Positions 25,414 to 34,289 are shown, numbered from the stretch's first letter. The stretch is 64,000 nucleotides of DNA from VGMA01 sp964655475 (GCA_964655475.1 CAZZMO010000001.1:1-64000), one strand, 5' to 3'. Numbers and translations: made by a program. Notes: generated by a model from the sequence alone, not told the origin.

Positions 25414-26066
25414 TCTGTGCCTGCTTTAAATACGTGTGGTAATGTTCCATGCCCTTTGAAACCAACGGATGAGCCGATGATGAGTTCAATTGGAATTTCT
25501 CTTTTCTGGCGCTCTTTTGCTTTTTCAACGAGCTCTCGGATGAATGAGTAACAGCGGTCCGTGCTCACTCTGGTATCATCATTGCCAATGTAGAAACGGA
25601 TCGAATGGTGGGAGAGAGCCTCAAGGTCTAATGGTAGGTTGGGGACTACGCCGATTTTTTGGAATTCTTCTGCCATTTCTAACATGGTCAGTGGGGCAAA
25701 GCCCAATAGGTAGGGGATCGGGTCGAGTCTTGTGAGGATATGGGCTCCGATAAAGGCGCCTCTTGAAAGGCCCATGATGGCAGTTTTTTTCCAGTCGAGA
25801 TCGAGAGCTAGGATCGTTTCACTCACTTCATCAAAAAAAGGGGTGAGGATGTCATGCCCATTTTTGTAGGCCTCTGCCCACTTTTCGATCCCACGCTGCG
25901 GCTCTTCATGGAGGGGGAGGGAAAAGGTGACGACGCGAATCCCTTGTTCTACGAGGAACTTGACAGGTTGATTGAAAGGGTCTTTGTAGAGAGTATCTTC
26001 AGCACCCACAGCAAAGTAAAAGACGGTGGGGATCGATCGGTCATGTAGAGGATGTGTCGAGATCAT
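25389..26066 (-). CDS. Alpha/beta-hydrolase-fold protein
   Basis: About 225 residues with the nucleophile elbow GLSRG (IMGLSRGAFIGAHIL) and a likely acid segment in FYIGNDDTRVS; GHGTLPHVF near the end can give the catalytic His. It may be an esterase or thioesterase, with unknown substrate. The ATG at 26066 overlaps the 3' end of pcnB; a TTG at 26090 is an alternative. It is inserted between pcnB and lpxB, which I recall as adjacent in Chlamydia. Confidence 0.78.
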   Translation of the reverse strand: MISTHPLHDRSIPTVFYFAVGAEDTLYKDPFNQPVKFLVEQGIRVVTFSLPLHEEPQRGIEKWAEAYKNGHDILTPFFDEVSETILALDLDWKKTAIMGLSRGAFIGAHILTRLDPIPYLLGFAPLTMLEMAEEFQKIGVVPNLPLDLEALSHHSIRFYIGNDDTRVSTDRCYSFIRELVEKAKERQKREIPIELIIGSSVGFKGHGTLPHVFKAGTDWIARSFS

Positions 26067-27276
26067 GATTTTTACGTCGATGTGTTTCAAAGGCTGATTG
26101 CCAACGGGTGTAGAGGTCTTGGAGACCTGGTTCGATATCCGCTCTCAACTGGAGAAAGGAGAGGGCATATTCGAAGTCGGGGATTCTCGGAATTCTGAAA
26201 AATTTCCCCTTGATTCTTTCAAGCGGGGTCAAGCGGAACTGCGAAGTCAAGATTGAGGTGAGGTGGGATTTTATTTTCTTTGGGAGCACAAAAAATGGGG
26301 AGAAGAATTCATGGACGATGAAGAGAGCTTCTTCCTGGATGATCCCTAAATGGAGATTCCGTTTTCCCTCATTCGATAAAACATTGATGTGGCGTGCAAA
26401 AAGAGGGTAGAGGAGGCATGAGAGGAGCACTGGCCGCTCTTTAAGTTGGGTGGTCATCATCCGACAGTCAGTATCGATTGCTCCCAAAAATGTGTAAATC
26501 TCTTGCTTGTGATCATTTTCTACGAACTCTGCGAGATAGGGGAGGAGATGGGTCAAGAGACCACAATCGGCAAGGAGGCGGAAAAATGTCTCTGCATGAC
26601 CTGATTCTAACATCCGGAGTATTTCTTCGAGGACGCGTGCGCTAGAACTTTTTAAAATCTCTGAACGGCAATCGAGGAGCGCTTGCATCGCACTATCTTC
26701 GATCGAAAAGCCAAGTCTTGCTCTAAATTTGACGAGCCTTAGCATCCTGACAGGGTCTTGTCTGAAGCGGGAGTGGGGCATGCCGATGACCCGGAGGATT
26801 TCACTTTTAATGTCTTTGTATCCACCGACGTAGTCGATGATCGATTCGCTACCTGCGTCGTAAAAGAGGCCGTTGATGGTGAAGTCCCGTCTCAAGACAT
26901 CTTCTTCTTCTGATCCCCAGGTGTTGTCTCGGAGGATGAGGGTGTCTGCTTCGTTATCACCTGCACGAAAAGTTGCGACTTCAATGATCTTTTGGCCAAA
27001 ACGGACGTGGGCCAAGCGGAATCTTCTTCCGATCAGAAGACAATTTCTAAAGAGGGCTTTCACCTCCTCAGGTTTTGCAGAGGTGGAAATGTCGTAATCT
27101 TTTGGCTTGTGTCCGAGGAGTAGATCACGAACTGATCCCCCTACTAAGTAGGCGGTGTAGCCGTGTCTATTGAGTGTTTCGAGGACGAAGAGCGCCTCTT
27201 TGTCGATTTCCTTTTTTGAAATCGAGTGGTCAGCCTTGTGATAAATCTCTGGTTGCATAAGGAACTGATATAACAT
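26041..27276 (-). CDS. pcnB: Poly(A) polymerase / CCA-type nucleotidyltransferase
   Basis: A class II nucleotidyltransferase. The catalytic head is VGGSVRDLLLGHKPKDYDIS with the two Asp residues (DYD), followed by GRRFRLAHV and the RRDFTINGLFYD element. It probably adds 3' poly(A) tails that lead to RNA decay; a CCA-adding role cannot be excluded by eye, and no tRNA gene in this window encodes CCA. At 411 aa it is close to bacterial PcnB. It is divergent from tyrP. Confidence 0.92.
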   Translation of the reverse strand: MLYQFLMQPEIYHKADHSISKKEIDKEALFVLETLNRHGYTAYLVGGSVRDLLLGHKPKDYDISTSAKPEEVKALFRNCLLIGRRFRLAHVRFGQKIIEVATFRAGDNEADTLILRDNTWGSEEEDVLRRDFTINGLFYDAGSESIIDYVGGYKDIKSEILRVIGMPHSRFRQDPVRMLRLVKFRARLGFSIEDSAMQALLDCRSEILKSSSARVLEEILRMLESGHAETFFRLLADCGLLTHLLPYLAEFVENDHKQEIYTFLGAIDTDCRMMTTQLKERPVLLSCLLYPLFARHINVLSNEGKRNLHLGIIQEEALFIVHEFFSPFFVLPKKIKSHLTSILTSQFRLTPLERIKGKFFRIPRIPDFEYALSFLQLRADIEPGLQDLYTRWQSAFETHRRKNHDLDTSST

Positions 27277-27316
27277 ATTGTTGGATAAAAACCTAGTGAT
27301 TCAGTAAACTGTACGC

Positions 27317-28492
27317 ATGAAAAAGGTTGTTTTAGGGTCCCTTCTTGTAGCGGGGACTGCCATTGGAGCGGGTATGCTTGCCCTTCCTATTGCTACAGCA
27401 GGAGGGGGAATCCTCCCTTCCTGGGGTGTTTACTTCCTCTGTTACTTATTCAGCATGTCGATGGGACTCCTCTTTGTCGAAGTGGCTCTTTGGCTCCATC
27501 CTGGTGCAAACATCGTAACGATGGCAAACCAACTGCTCGGTCCTCTTGGAAGAGCCGTCGCATGGGTGGTCTACATTTTCCTTTTCTACAGTTTAACCAT
27601 TGCCTACATCGCAGGTGGTGGGACGCTCGTTTCTCTCCCTTTTGGATTTGATACGGCGAACCCCTGGTTGACTGCTTCCTTTACGACCCTTTTTGGAACT
27701 CTGGTATTTTTAGGAACAAGGGCTGTGAGCTCGTTTAATGTTGCTTTGATGGCAGGGCTCATTCTCTCCTATTTTGGATTCATGTTTTTCGGATTGAGTG
27801 TCGTAGAGCCGAAATTTTTTACAGAAATGGATGTATCAAAAGCCTTTTTAGCCCTTCCGATCATCTTTACCTCATTTAGCTATCAAGGGACGGTTCCAAC
27901 GCTCCTTTCTTACATGGACCGCGATGTGAAAAAGATGCGCCTTTCGATCATCATTGGATCAACCATTCCTTTCATCGTCTACATCATTTGGGATTTTCTC
28001 ATTAAATCGATCGTTCCATCGACCGATTTAATCGAAGCGGGAAGACAGGGAATGACGACGGTAGATCCTCTTGTGAACTTCATCCCTGGTTCTCCCATGC
28101 TCTTTTTGGGGAAATGTTTTGCATTTTTTGCCCTAACAACTTCTTTTTTGGGAGTGACTTTGGGGCTGCTCGATTTTCTTTCAGATTCATTGCAGATCAA
28201 AAAGACGAAGTGGAACCGTTTTGGTCTTTGCGTCCTCATCTATGTTCCTCCTTTCATCATTGCGTCGACGAATCCTACGATTTTTTTGAAGGCTCTCGGC
28301 TACGCTGGGGGGTTCGGGTGCGCTGTGCTTCTTGGCCTTCTTCCTATCTGCATGGTTTGGTCAGGCCGCTATCTTCAACATAAGCCTAAAATTGAGGGGC
28401 GCCTCTTTGGTGGAAAATGTGTATTAGCATTACTAGGATTATTCGTAATATTTGAAATTACATTGCAAATCATTCAAGAATTCTTTTTTTAG
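27317..28492 (+). CDS. tyrP: Aromatic amino acid permease, TyrP type
   Basis: A HAAAP-family proton symporter for tyrosine or tryptophan with about 11 membrane helices over 391 residues. The N-terminal motif VAGTAIGAGMLALPIATAGG is diagnostic. Chlamydiae import aromatic amino acids from the host, often with duplicated tyrP genes; only one copy is in this window. An extended -10 promoter for the next gene follows the stop, so this is probably a single-gene transcript. Confidence 0.94.
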   Translation: MKKVVLGSLLVAGTAIGAGMLALPIATAGGGILPSWGVYFLCYLFSMSMGLLFVEVALWLHPGANIVTMANQLLGPLGRAVAWVVYIFLFYSLTIAYIAGGGTLVSLPFGFDTANPWLTASFTTLFGTLVFLGTRAVSSFNVALMAGLILSYFGFMFFGLSVVEPKFFTEMDVSKAFLALPIIFTSFSYQGTVPTLLSYMDRDVKKMRLSIIIGSTIPFIVYIIWDFLIKSIVPSTDLIEAGRQGMTTVDPLVNFIPGSPMLFLGKCFAFFALTTSFLGVTLGLLDFLSDSLQIKKTKWNRFGLCVLIYVPPFIIASTNPTIFLKALGYAGGFGCAVLLGLLPICMVWSGRYLQHKPKIEGRLFGGKCVLALLGLFVIFEITLQIIQEFFF

Positions 28493-28511
28493 TGTTTTTG
28501 TGTTGCTTTTT

Positions 28512-28520
28512 TGTTATAAT
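28512..28520 (+). promoter_or_regulatory. Extended -10 promoter of the 28550 gene
   Basis: TGT followed directly by TATAAT forms a TGnTATAAT extended -10. No good -35 is seen at 17 bases, as is normal for this promoter class. Confidence 0.55.
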
Positions 28521-28549
28521 CTCCCTAATTCATAAAGGGGATATCAATA

Positions 28550-29662
28550 ATGGCAGCAGTAGACCACATTTTACGGATTGATCAGAGAGTCATCGATGGT
28601 TGGCAAGCTGAAGGATTTATTAGACGAGATGGATGGGATGCTCAAGAAGATTGGGAAGTCGTTCCACTGAATCCAGGTGAAGATTTTTTTTACAATCTCT
28701 CTTCTCTACTATGGAACCTCTGCTTAAAAGTCTATTATTTCGCAACTACGGCGTTTTGTATACTATTTGGCATCCCATGTCTTCGAGACTATTCTAGCCA
28801 TTTTGAGTATAGTTATGAATCACAAGAGACACTCTTTTCTGATAACCCCCAAATGAATCAGTTGATAGAAGAACGCTCTCAGATATTTTGTATGGAAGCG
28901 GCTCTCAATTACATCAAGCCCTCATATAAGCAAAATGGTATTGATACGGTATTGCAATCTGGTTTAATGAAAATTTTCAGACATGCGCATATCTTAGATA
29001 TAGATCCTGCGGTCAGAAATTATTTTGCGAGCTCTCTTGCTACAAAAGATGTGACAAAGAAGATTTTTCAATCGGCCGATGAAAATAATCGACTTCAACT
29101 AGAGGCTCACATCACTCAGGCTCTCGGTCATCCTATTGATAGTATAGCTAGCGAAGAGGTGGTCTCTTTGTTCAATAGAGAGGATGGGTTTGGGTTGATG
29201 AGAAGGGCCGGCAATGCTAGATGTCAAGTGATTCAAGATCGCAATCTTCGTGAAATGAGTGGAGAAAATAATACAGAATCGATCTTTAGGGGACTTTCCC
29301 ATTTTGCCGTTTATTCCAAAAATCAGAAACTCATGCATGATCCAGCTCCTTTCTCTCCAAACTATCAAAGTACAGCTATCGTGACAATTGGTAGACACTC
29401 TTATATGGTCGGGATCACAAGAAGTCAACAAGATCATGAGGTTATAGAAGCGACGTTATTTCACCCCTCGTCTCATGCTGCAGTTACGGGGTACTCAGGA
29501 GCTGGGATCCTTTCTTGGAAGATCAGTAGTACTATAAGTCCTCTGGAAGAGGTCGCTTTATATCTAGAAGCATTTGCGCAAAATGTCCATGAAGGAGATC
29601 AGGGGTTTTCTATCGAACCTGCTATTCAACGGGTTAATTTTCCTATGCCTTTGCATGCTTAG
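28550..29662 (+). CDS. Hypothetical protein with one hydrophobic segment, 370 aa
   Basis: I do not recognise the family. Residues about 45-80 hold one membrane-like stretch (LLWNLCLKVYYFATTAFCIL), with soluble regions on both sides. The C-terminal third contains FRGLSHFAVYSKNQ, TAIVTIGRHSYMVGI and a His-Asp region, which give an alpha/beta look but no catalytic signature that I can name. AAAGGGG lies 12 bases before the ATG. Nothing similar is seen elsewhere in the window. A host-interacting membrane protein is possible. Confidence 0.82.
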   Translation: MAAVDHILRIDQRVIDGWQAEGFIRRDGWDAQEDWEVVPLNPGEDFFYNLSSLLWNLCLKVYYFATTAFCILFGIPCLRDYSSHFEYSYESQETLFSDNPQMNQLIEERSQIFCMEAALNYIKPSYKQNGIDTVLQSGLMKIFRHAHILDIDPAVRNYFASSLATKDVTKKIFQSADENNRLQLEAHITQALGHPIDSIASEEVVSLFNREDGFGLMRRAGNARCQVIQDRNLREMSGENNTESIFRGLSHFAVYSKNQKLMHDPAPFSPNYQSTAIVTIGRHSYMVGITRSQQDHEVIEATLFHPSSHAAVTGYSGAGILSWKISSTISPLEEVALYLEAFAQNVHEGDQGFSIEPAIQRVNFPMPLHA

Positions 29663-30116
29663 AGATTGAATTGAGTTGAAAAAAACGCTCTTTCCAGTAG
29701 TAGTGGTCGAGGAGTCCTTCTGTCGATTTTCCTGTCAGTAGGTGGGCAAGATAGAGGGCTTCGATCGATGCAAGGCCCCTGGAGGGGTCTTCGCAGTGGG
29801 TCTGTTTTCTCGGGTAAGCTGTTTGAAAGTGGTGAGGAAGCGAGCGTTTTTCTAAAGGGGGAAGGGAAAGCCCCATCTTTTCTGCATATCTCCAAGTTCC
29901 GTCGATGAGAAAAATCCCCTTGTCTCTATCTTTTTCTGTGAACAGGGGAGCTGAAACATCTAAAATGATGTACTGATCTAGCGGCGGAAGGGATTTTAAT
30001 CCATCAGGATAGCGGAAGAAACGGAGGTCTGGTCGGTGTTCTAAGCCAGTGAGAGAGCATTTTTTCAAATTCTCTTTACGGTGCCTTAAGATTATTGTAG
30101 GAAGAAAAGTCGCCAT
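29643..30116 (-). CDS. Tsr3/DTW-like aminocarboxypropyltransferase
   Basis: A 157-aa protein matching the Tsr3 / DTW superfamily, whose members transfer the aminocarboxypropyl group of SAM to rRNA or tRNA. Matching points to Tsr3 as I remember it are KKCSLTG early, FLIDGTWRYAEKM (IDCSW in Tsr3), RSLPHHFQTAYPRKQ, LASIEALYLAHLL, and the tail YYWKERFFQLN (KWGxxFLxLN in Tsr3). The start is ATG 30116; a TTG at 30134 is possible. The target base is unknown. The 3' end overlaps the convergent 28550 gene by 20 bases. Confidence 0.75.
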   Translation of the reverse strand: MATFLPTIILRHRKENLKKCSLTGLEHRPDLRFFRYPDGLKSLPPLDQYIILDVSAPLFTEKDRDKGIFLIDGTWRYAEKMGLSLPPLEKRSLPHHFQTAYPRKQTHCEDPSRGLASIEALYLAHLLTGKSTEGLLDHYYWKERFFQLNSISKHAKA

Positions 30117-30154
30117 AGCGGTAAAGTTTACCAAAAATCAGGAGATATCGCAAG

Positions 30155-31039
30155 ATGTGGCTGCTATGTGCTCTCACTTTGCTATTTGGAGCTATACCTC
30201 ATAAGATTCCCGTAACAGAAGACTTTGAGAAAGGCTCTTCCATGGCGGCACTTCATCATAGGCCGATGGTGGTTGTATTCACTGGATCAGATTGGTGCGT
30301 GTGGAGTAAAAAGCTTCTTCACGATGTCCTTGAAAACCCAGAATTTCAAAAGAGCGTTGGGAACACATTTGTGTTTGTCAAAGTAGACTTTCCCGATGCA
30401 AATCATCAAGAAGCAGAGATGTTGCAAGAACATTACGAGCTGAAAGAAAAGTTTCAGGTCCAAGAATTTCCTTCTGTCATCTTGCTCGACTCTGATGGGA
30501 AAGAGATCACTCGGTTGGGATATATGCCCACAGAGCCGAAAAAGTATGGGGAATATCTCTTGTCGATCTATCAGAAGTACCAAGAGCTCTACCGCGAGAT
30601 TCAGCTCTCAGACCTTTCAAAGAAAAATGTTCGCGAGTTGGAAAAACTCTACAGTAGATCTCATGAACTGCGCTCCCCACACCTCGTGAAGAGAGTGCTG
30701 GAGGCGGGCCTTTCCCGAGAGGAAGGGGTCTTTTTCCCTCTCGAAAAATATACAGAGCTCGTTCAAGTAGGAAAGGTCCACTCGAATGAGGCAAAAGCCC
30801 TTCGTCAGCAAGTAGCAAAAAGAGATCCTGAAAATAGAGAGGGGGCGCTACTTCGTCTTGCTCTTCTTGATTTTCAAGCGAATGTTGAAGAAGGGGTTGA
30901 GAGCCCAGAGAAAGCTGTCGCTCCGCTTCAAGAGTTCATCCACCATTTTGGGGATAAAGAAAAAGAGACTTTAGCAAAGCTCCATCTCATGATTTCTGAT
31001 TATTTCCACTCTCACGAAGTGCTTGCGAAAGGGAATTGA
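30155..31039 (+). CDS. Exported thioredoxin-fold protein
   Basis: The N-terminus MWLLCALTLLFGAIPHK looks like a short signal peptide. The thioredoxin fold occupies about residues 20-150 (VVVFTGSDWCVWSKKLL, VFVKVDFPD, QEFPSVILLDSDGKEI with the cis-Pro). The active site reads W-C-V-W-S, so the second Cys of CxxC is Ser. That favours an isomerase-like or non-redox role over full oxidoreductase action. The last 140 residues are helical and TPR-like. Chlamydiae keep several periplasmic thiol proteins for disulfide-linked outer-membrane complexes, so an envelope role is likely. Confidence 0.83.
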   Translation: MWLLCALTLLFGAIPHKIPVTEDFEKGSSMAALHHRPMVVVFTGSDWCVWSKKLLHDVLENPEFQKSVGNTFVFVKVDFPDANHQEAEMLQEHYELKEKFQVQEFPSVILLDSDGKEITRLGYMPTEPKKYGEYLLSIYQKYQELYREIQLSDLSKKNVRELEKLYSRSHELRSPHLVKRVLEAGLSREEGVFFPLEKYTELVQVGKVHSNEAKALRQQVAKRDPENREGALLRLALLDFQANVEEGVESPEKAVAPLQEFIHHFGDKEKETLAKLHLMISDYFHSHEVLAKGN

Positions 31040-31080
31040 TCGGTATATACCTAAGAGACTGTTAACGGATTCGGCTGCTG

Positions 31081-31869
31081 TTATTTTAGAAATGAGAGGA
31101 CTGAGGCGATGAAGAGGTCTGGGGCTTCAAGAATCAGGCCATGACCCGTCTCGAATGCTTCGAGGCGAGCTCCTCGAATGTTTCTCGCAAGATATTCAGA
31201 CTCAGATGGCAATGAAAGAAGATCCTCCATTCCATGCATGACGAGGGTGGGGGCTTGGATCTTTTGTAGCCCTTTCCTTCCATCAAAGGATTTCAAGATG
31301 GCAAACTGCCTTTCGGTGTCCTCTGCTGACTGTGGGTAAGGGTCGTCGAACTCATACTGCTCGATGGTTTCTATATTTGAGGGGTCGCTCAAGAATTTTT
31401 CTCCAAAAATCCAGGGAAGGATCGTTTCGAAGAGGGTGTGGCTATCCATCCCTTGCTTTTTGAGGTTCAGATGGGACTCTAGGGCCATGAGCATCGCCTT
31501 TCTCCAGCGAGCGGAAGAGACGAGGAGGATGAGTTTACCAATTTCTTGGGGGTAATTGGCAGCAAAAACTTGGGCAATCGTTCCACCCATCGACTGACCG
31601 ATGATGTGGGGTTTATGAAGGCCGAGGGCTTGAATCATTCCATGAAGGTCGCTGGCGAGGAGTTCTGCAGACAAGAGTTTTGCCGAGTCTTTTGTTCTCC
31701 CTACCCCTCGGTTATCGAAGCGGATCACTTGGAAGTGGGGGGTGAGCTTCTCCATTAAATGCTCCCAGAGCATGTGGTCGCAAGTGTAGCCAGAGATTAA
31801 AATGAGTGGGGGGCCAGATCCTTGTATTTCGTAGAAAATCGACGCGTCTTGGATCTGAAGGTGGCTCAT
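31081..31869 (-). CDS. Alpha/beta hydrolase (3-oxoadipate enol-lactonase-like)
   Basis: A 262-aa canonical hydrolase. The oxyanion strand is PLILISGYTCDHMLWE, the nucleophile elbow is GQSMGGTIAQVF, an acid is in MHGMEDLLSLPSE and the catalytic His is in ETGHGLILEAP. The substrate cannot be told. It overlaps the upstream uvrD gene by 4 bases (ATGA) and is co-transcribed with it. Confidence 0.9.
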   Translation of the reverse strand: MSHLQIQDASIFYEIQGSGPPLILISGYTCDHMLWEHLMEKLTPHFQVIRFDNRGVGRTKDSAKLLSAELLASDLHGMIQALGLHKPHIIGQSMGGTIAQVFAANYPQEIGKLILLVSSARWRKAMLMALESHLNLKKQGMDSHTLFETILPWIFGEKFLSDPSNIETIEQYEFDDPYPQSAEDTERQFAILKSFDGRKGLQKIQAPTLVMHGMEDLLSLPSESEYLARNIRGARLEAFETGHGLILEAPDLFIASVLSFLK

Positions 31870-33794
31870 TCGTAGTGGACCATTCCTTTATGTGTCCCAA
31901 TTTTAAGAAGGTGTTGTGGCACTTCAAACAAAAAGCGGGAGGGGTTGGTAGGGGTTGGCTTTCCATTCCGTTTTCTCGATCTTGCCATGCTGAGGGTGAG
32001 GTATTTTTTTGCGCGGGTTGTGGCAACGTACATGAGGCGTCTTTCTTCTTCGAGGCCTGTCTCGAAGAGGCTTTTTTCATGTGGAATGATGTGATCTTCT
32101 AGGGCAACGAGAAAACAGGCGGTAAATTCGAGCCCCTTAGCGCTATGGAAGGTGAGGAGCTGGACTCTATCTTGTTTGCTATTTTTATCGGCGTGGCGCG
32201 CTTTTTGGTGGTCTAGTGCAGCCCCTCCGAGGAAATCACTGAGGGTGGGATTTTCTGTAGACTCTTCGTACTGGCGGATGAGATCTCCGAGAACACCAAC
32301 GTTATTGATGCGGGCTTCTCTCGCTTTGTCAGATTTAGTATCCTCTTCGATCACTTTGAGATAATCGATTTGCTTCACGAGGTGATCATACCCCTCTGAA
32401 AGGGATTTTTTCGATTTCTCTTCAGCCTCTTCGATGATCGTTGTAAATTTCGCAAGGGCTGGTTTTTCTGAGCCGAGCTCCTTCATCGCATCCCACATGG
32501 AGAGGTTTCTTTCTTTCGCATGTGCCTTGACCATCTCGATGGTCTTTGGGGAGATCCCGCGGCGCGGGTAGTTGATGATCCGAAGGAGGGACTCCGTGTC
32601 TTTTTTATTCATGATCGTCCCCAGATAGGCGAGAAGATCTTTGATTTCAGCCCTTTCATAAAATTCTGTCCCTTGAACGATGTCGTAAGGGATTCCTCTC
32701 ACCCAGGTGCCGTTTGAGCAGTGGGGAGCTTGCATGAGAGCGATTTCAAAAAGTCTTGCCAGGCTGTTGGAGCGGTAGAGGATAGCAATTTCAGAGAAGG
32801 GGATTCCTTTTTCATAGCGTAGATAGAGGATCCTTTCAATGACCGCCTGCACCTCTTCTTCCTCAGTTGGGGCGTTGAACACATGGATCAATTCACCAGG
32901 CTCTCCATGGCTCCAAAGGGTTTTGGGGTGCCGTTCTTTGTTATTTTTAATGATTGCGTTGGCAGCTTCTAGAATCGTTGGGGTAGAGCGGTAATTTTGT
33001 TCGAGTTTGACGAGAGTGTCATGCTCAAATTGGAGGATGTGCTTCACCTCTGAGCCGCGCCATCCATAGATCGACTGGTCATCATCTCCTACAACAAAGA
33101 AATTATTATATTTAGCAGAGAGGAGTTTGGCGAGTCGGTACTGGATCGGGTTCGTGTCTTGATATTCATCGATCATGATGTAGCGAAAGCGTTCTTGGTA
33201 GGCCTCAAGGATCTCAGGATGGTTTTCAAAGAGGCGGACCGACAATTCGAGTAGGCCATCAAAATCGACCGCATTGTAGGCCTTTAAACATTCCTCTAGC
33301 TCTCCTGCGAGGTGAGTGTAGTAAGCATTCTTTTCCTTTTCCTCTTTTGTTGTCGGTTGGGTGTGGGATGCTTTTCTCAGGTCTGATAGGGATTGGAAGC
33401 CGAGTGGAAATTTGGGCTCTCCTTCCCCCTTGGCGACGTTTTGCAAAAGCCTTTGCATGTCCCTTTCGTCGTAGAGGGTAAAGTTCGTGAGGTAGCCGAG
33501 GTGGTGGATCTCTTTTTTGAGGATCTGGAAGCAGAAGCTGTGGAAGGTGGAGAGGGTGAGCCTTTCTGCTTTTTCTGTCCCGATGTACTTAGCGATGCGG
33601 GATCTCATTTCAGCGGCTGCTTTGTTAGTGAAGGTGAGACCTAAGATGTTTTCTGGCTCAACCCCTTGTTCGTCAATGAGATATCTAATTCTACTGATGA
33701 TAACAGAGGTCTTGCCGCTACCAGCGCCAGCTAGGACTAGGATCCGTCCTCTGGTTGCGGTTGCTGCAGATGCTTGTTCTCTATTTAATCTCAT
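31866..33794 (-). CDS. uvrD: UvrD/Rep-family DNA helicase
   Basis: An SF1 3'-5' helicase for excision and mismatch repair. Motif I is VLAGAGSGKTSVIISRI, Ia is LTFTNKAAAEMRSR, II is MIDEYQDTN, III is VGDDDQSIYGWRGS, IV is VKLEQNYRST, V/VI includes TFHSAKGLEF and RRLMYVATTRAKK. At 642 aa it is in the Rep/UvrD range, with a short C-terminus. It overlaps the rnpA 3' end upstream by 14 bases, so rpmH-rnpA-uvrD-hydrolase may be one transcript. Confidence 0.95.
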   Translation of the reverse strand: MRLNREQASAATATRGRILVLAGAGSGKTSVIISRIRYLIDEQGVEPENILGLTFTNKAAAEMRSRIAKYIGTEKAERLTLSTFHSFCFQILKKEIHHLGYLTNFTLYDERDMQRLLQNVAKGEGEPKFPLGFQSLSDLRKASHTQPTTKEEKEKNAYYTHLAGELEECLKAYNAVDFDGLLELSVRLFENHPEILEAYQERFRYIMIDEYQDTNPIQYRLAKLLSAKYNNFFVVGDDDQSIYGWRGSEVKHILQFEHDTLVKLEQNYRSTPTILEAANAIIKNNKERHPKTLWSHGEPGELIHVFNAPTEEEEVQAVIERILYLRYEKGIPFSEIAILYRSNSLARLFEIALMQAPHCSNGTWVRGIPYDIVQGTEFYERAEIKDLLAYLGTIMNKKDTESLLRIINYPRRGISPKTIEMVKAHAKERNLSMWDAMKELGSEKPALAKFTTIIEEAEEKSKKSLSEGYDHLVKQIDYLKVIEEDTKSDKAREARINNVGVLGDLIRQYEESTENPTLSDFLGGAALDHQKARHADKNSKQDRVQLLTFHSAKGLEFTACFLVALEDHIIPHEKSLFETGLEEERRLMYVATTRAKKYLTLSMARSRKRNGKPTPTNPSRFLFEVPQHLLKIGTHKGMVHYE

Positions 33795-34122
33795 CCAAAA
33801 ACTTTTTAAAATCGCTCTCTGTGCTATCGTAGGTCAAAAGCTCTACTGGGCCTCTAGGGCACATATTGATAGCAATTTTTTCTGGCAAAAAACTTTGATG
33901 GACACGGAACACCTCTCGAAAGAGCCGCTTAATGCGGTTTCTGTCGTGAGCTTTTCCAAATTTTTTTGAGACACTTAAACCGAGAAGGGGGTTATTCTGA
34001 TCTTCAAAAGAGTAGTTGATGATCACGCAGGATCCCACATATTTCATAGGAGACCTGCGTAATTTTGCATAAAGAAATTTAGAACGGATCCTTCTCGACC
34101 TTAAGAGCCTGTATCCTACAAT
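33781..34122 (-). CDS. rnpA: Ribonuclease P protein component, with non-AUG start
   Basis: RnpA binds the RNase P RNA and helps mature tRNA 5' ends. The core motif GKAHDRNRIKRLFREVFR is diagnostic. From the first ATG (34047) only 88 residues are made, and the first helix and strand of the fold are missing. The same frame is open upstream to a TAA in the rpmH gene and encodes YRLLRSRRIRSKFLYAKLRR, which matches the expected RnpA N-terminus. The likely start is therefore ATT at 34122 (113 aa), overlapping the rpmH stop. No ATG, GTG or TTG exists in that stretch. Confidence 0.85.
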   Translation of the reverse strand: MVGYRLLRSRRIRSKFLYAKLRRSPMKYVGSCVIINYSFEDQNNPLLGLSVSKKFGKAHDRNRIKRLFREVFRVHQSFLPEKIAINMCPRGPVELLTYDSTESDFKKFLDEIK

Positions 34123-34250
34123 ACTAATCTCTTACGTCCCTTTCTTCTTCTGTTCTTGAGAACACGGCGTCCTCCTGGAGTTTCCATTCGAGCACGAAAC
34201 CCATGCACGTTTCTTCGGCACCGTTTACTCGGTTGATATGTTCTTTTCAT
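34116..34250 (-). CDS. rpmH: 50S ribosomal protein L34
   Basis: A 44-residue L34: MKRTYQPSKRCRRNVHGFRA then a GGRRVLKNRRRKGRKRL tail. It lies directly upstream of rnpA, the near-universal bacterial order, and overlaps its proposed start by 7 bases. A TTGCCG-17-TAGGAT promoter is upstream. Confidence 0.96.
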   Translation of the reverse strand: MKRTYQPSKRCRRNVHGFRARMETPGGRRVLKNRRRKGRKRLVL

Positions 34251-34289
34251 GGTTCTATCCCTTATTCGTTAATAATCATTTAGCCAAAA

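Noticed and set aside
34047..34047. First ATG of rnpA as the true start
   Set aside because: It removes the first structural elements of the protein while the upstream frame encodes a matching N-terminus; see the finding on the AUU start.
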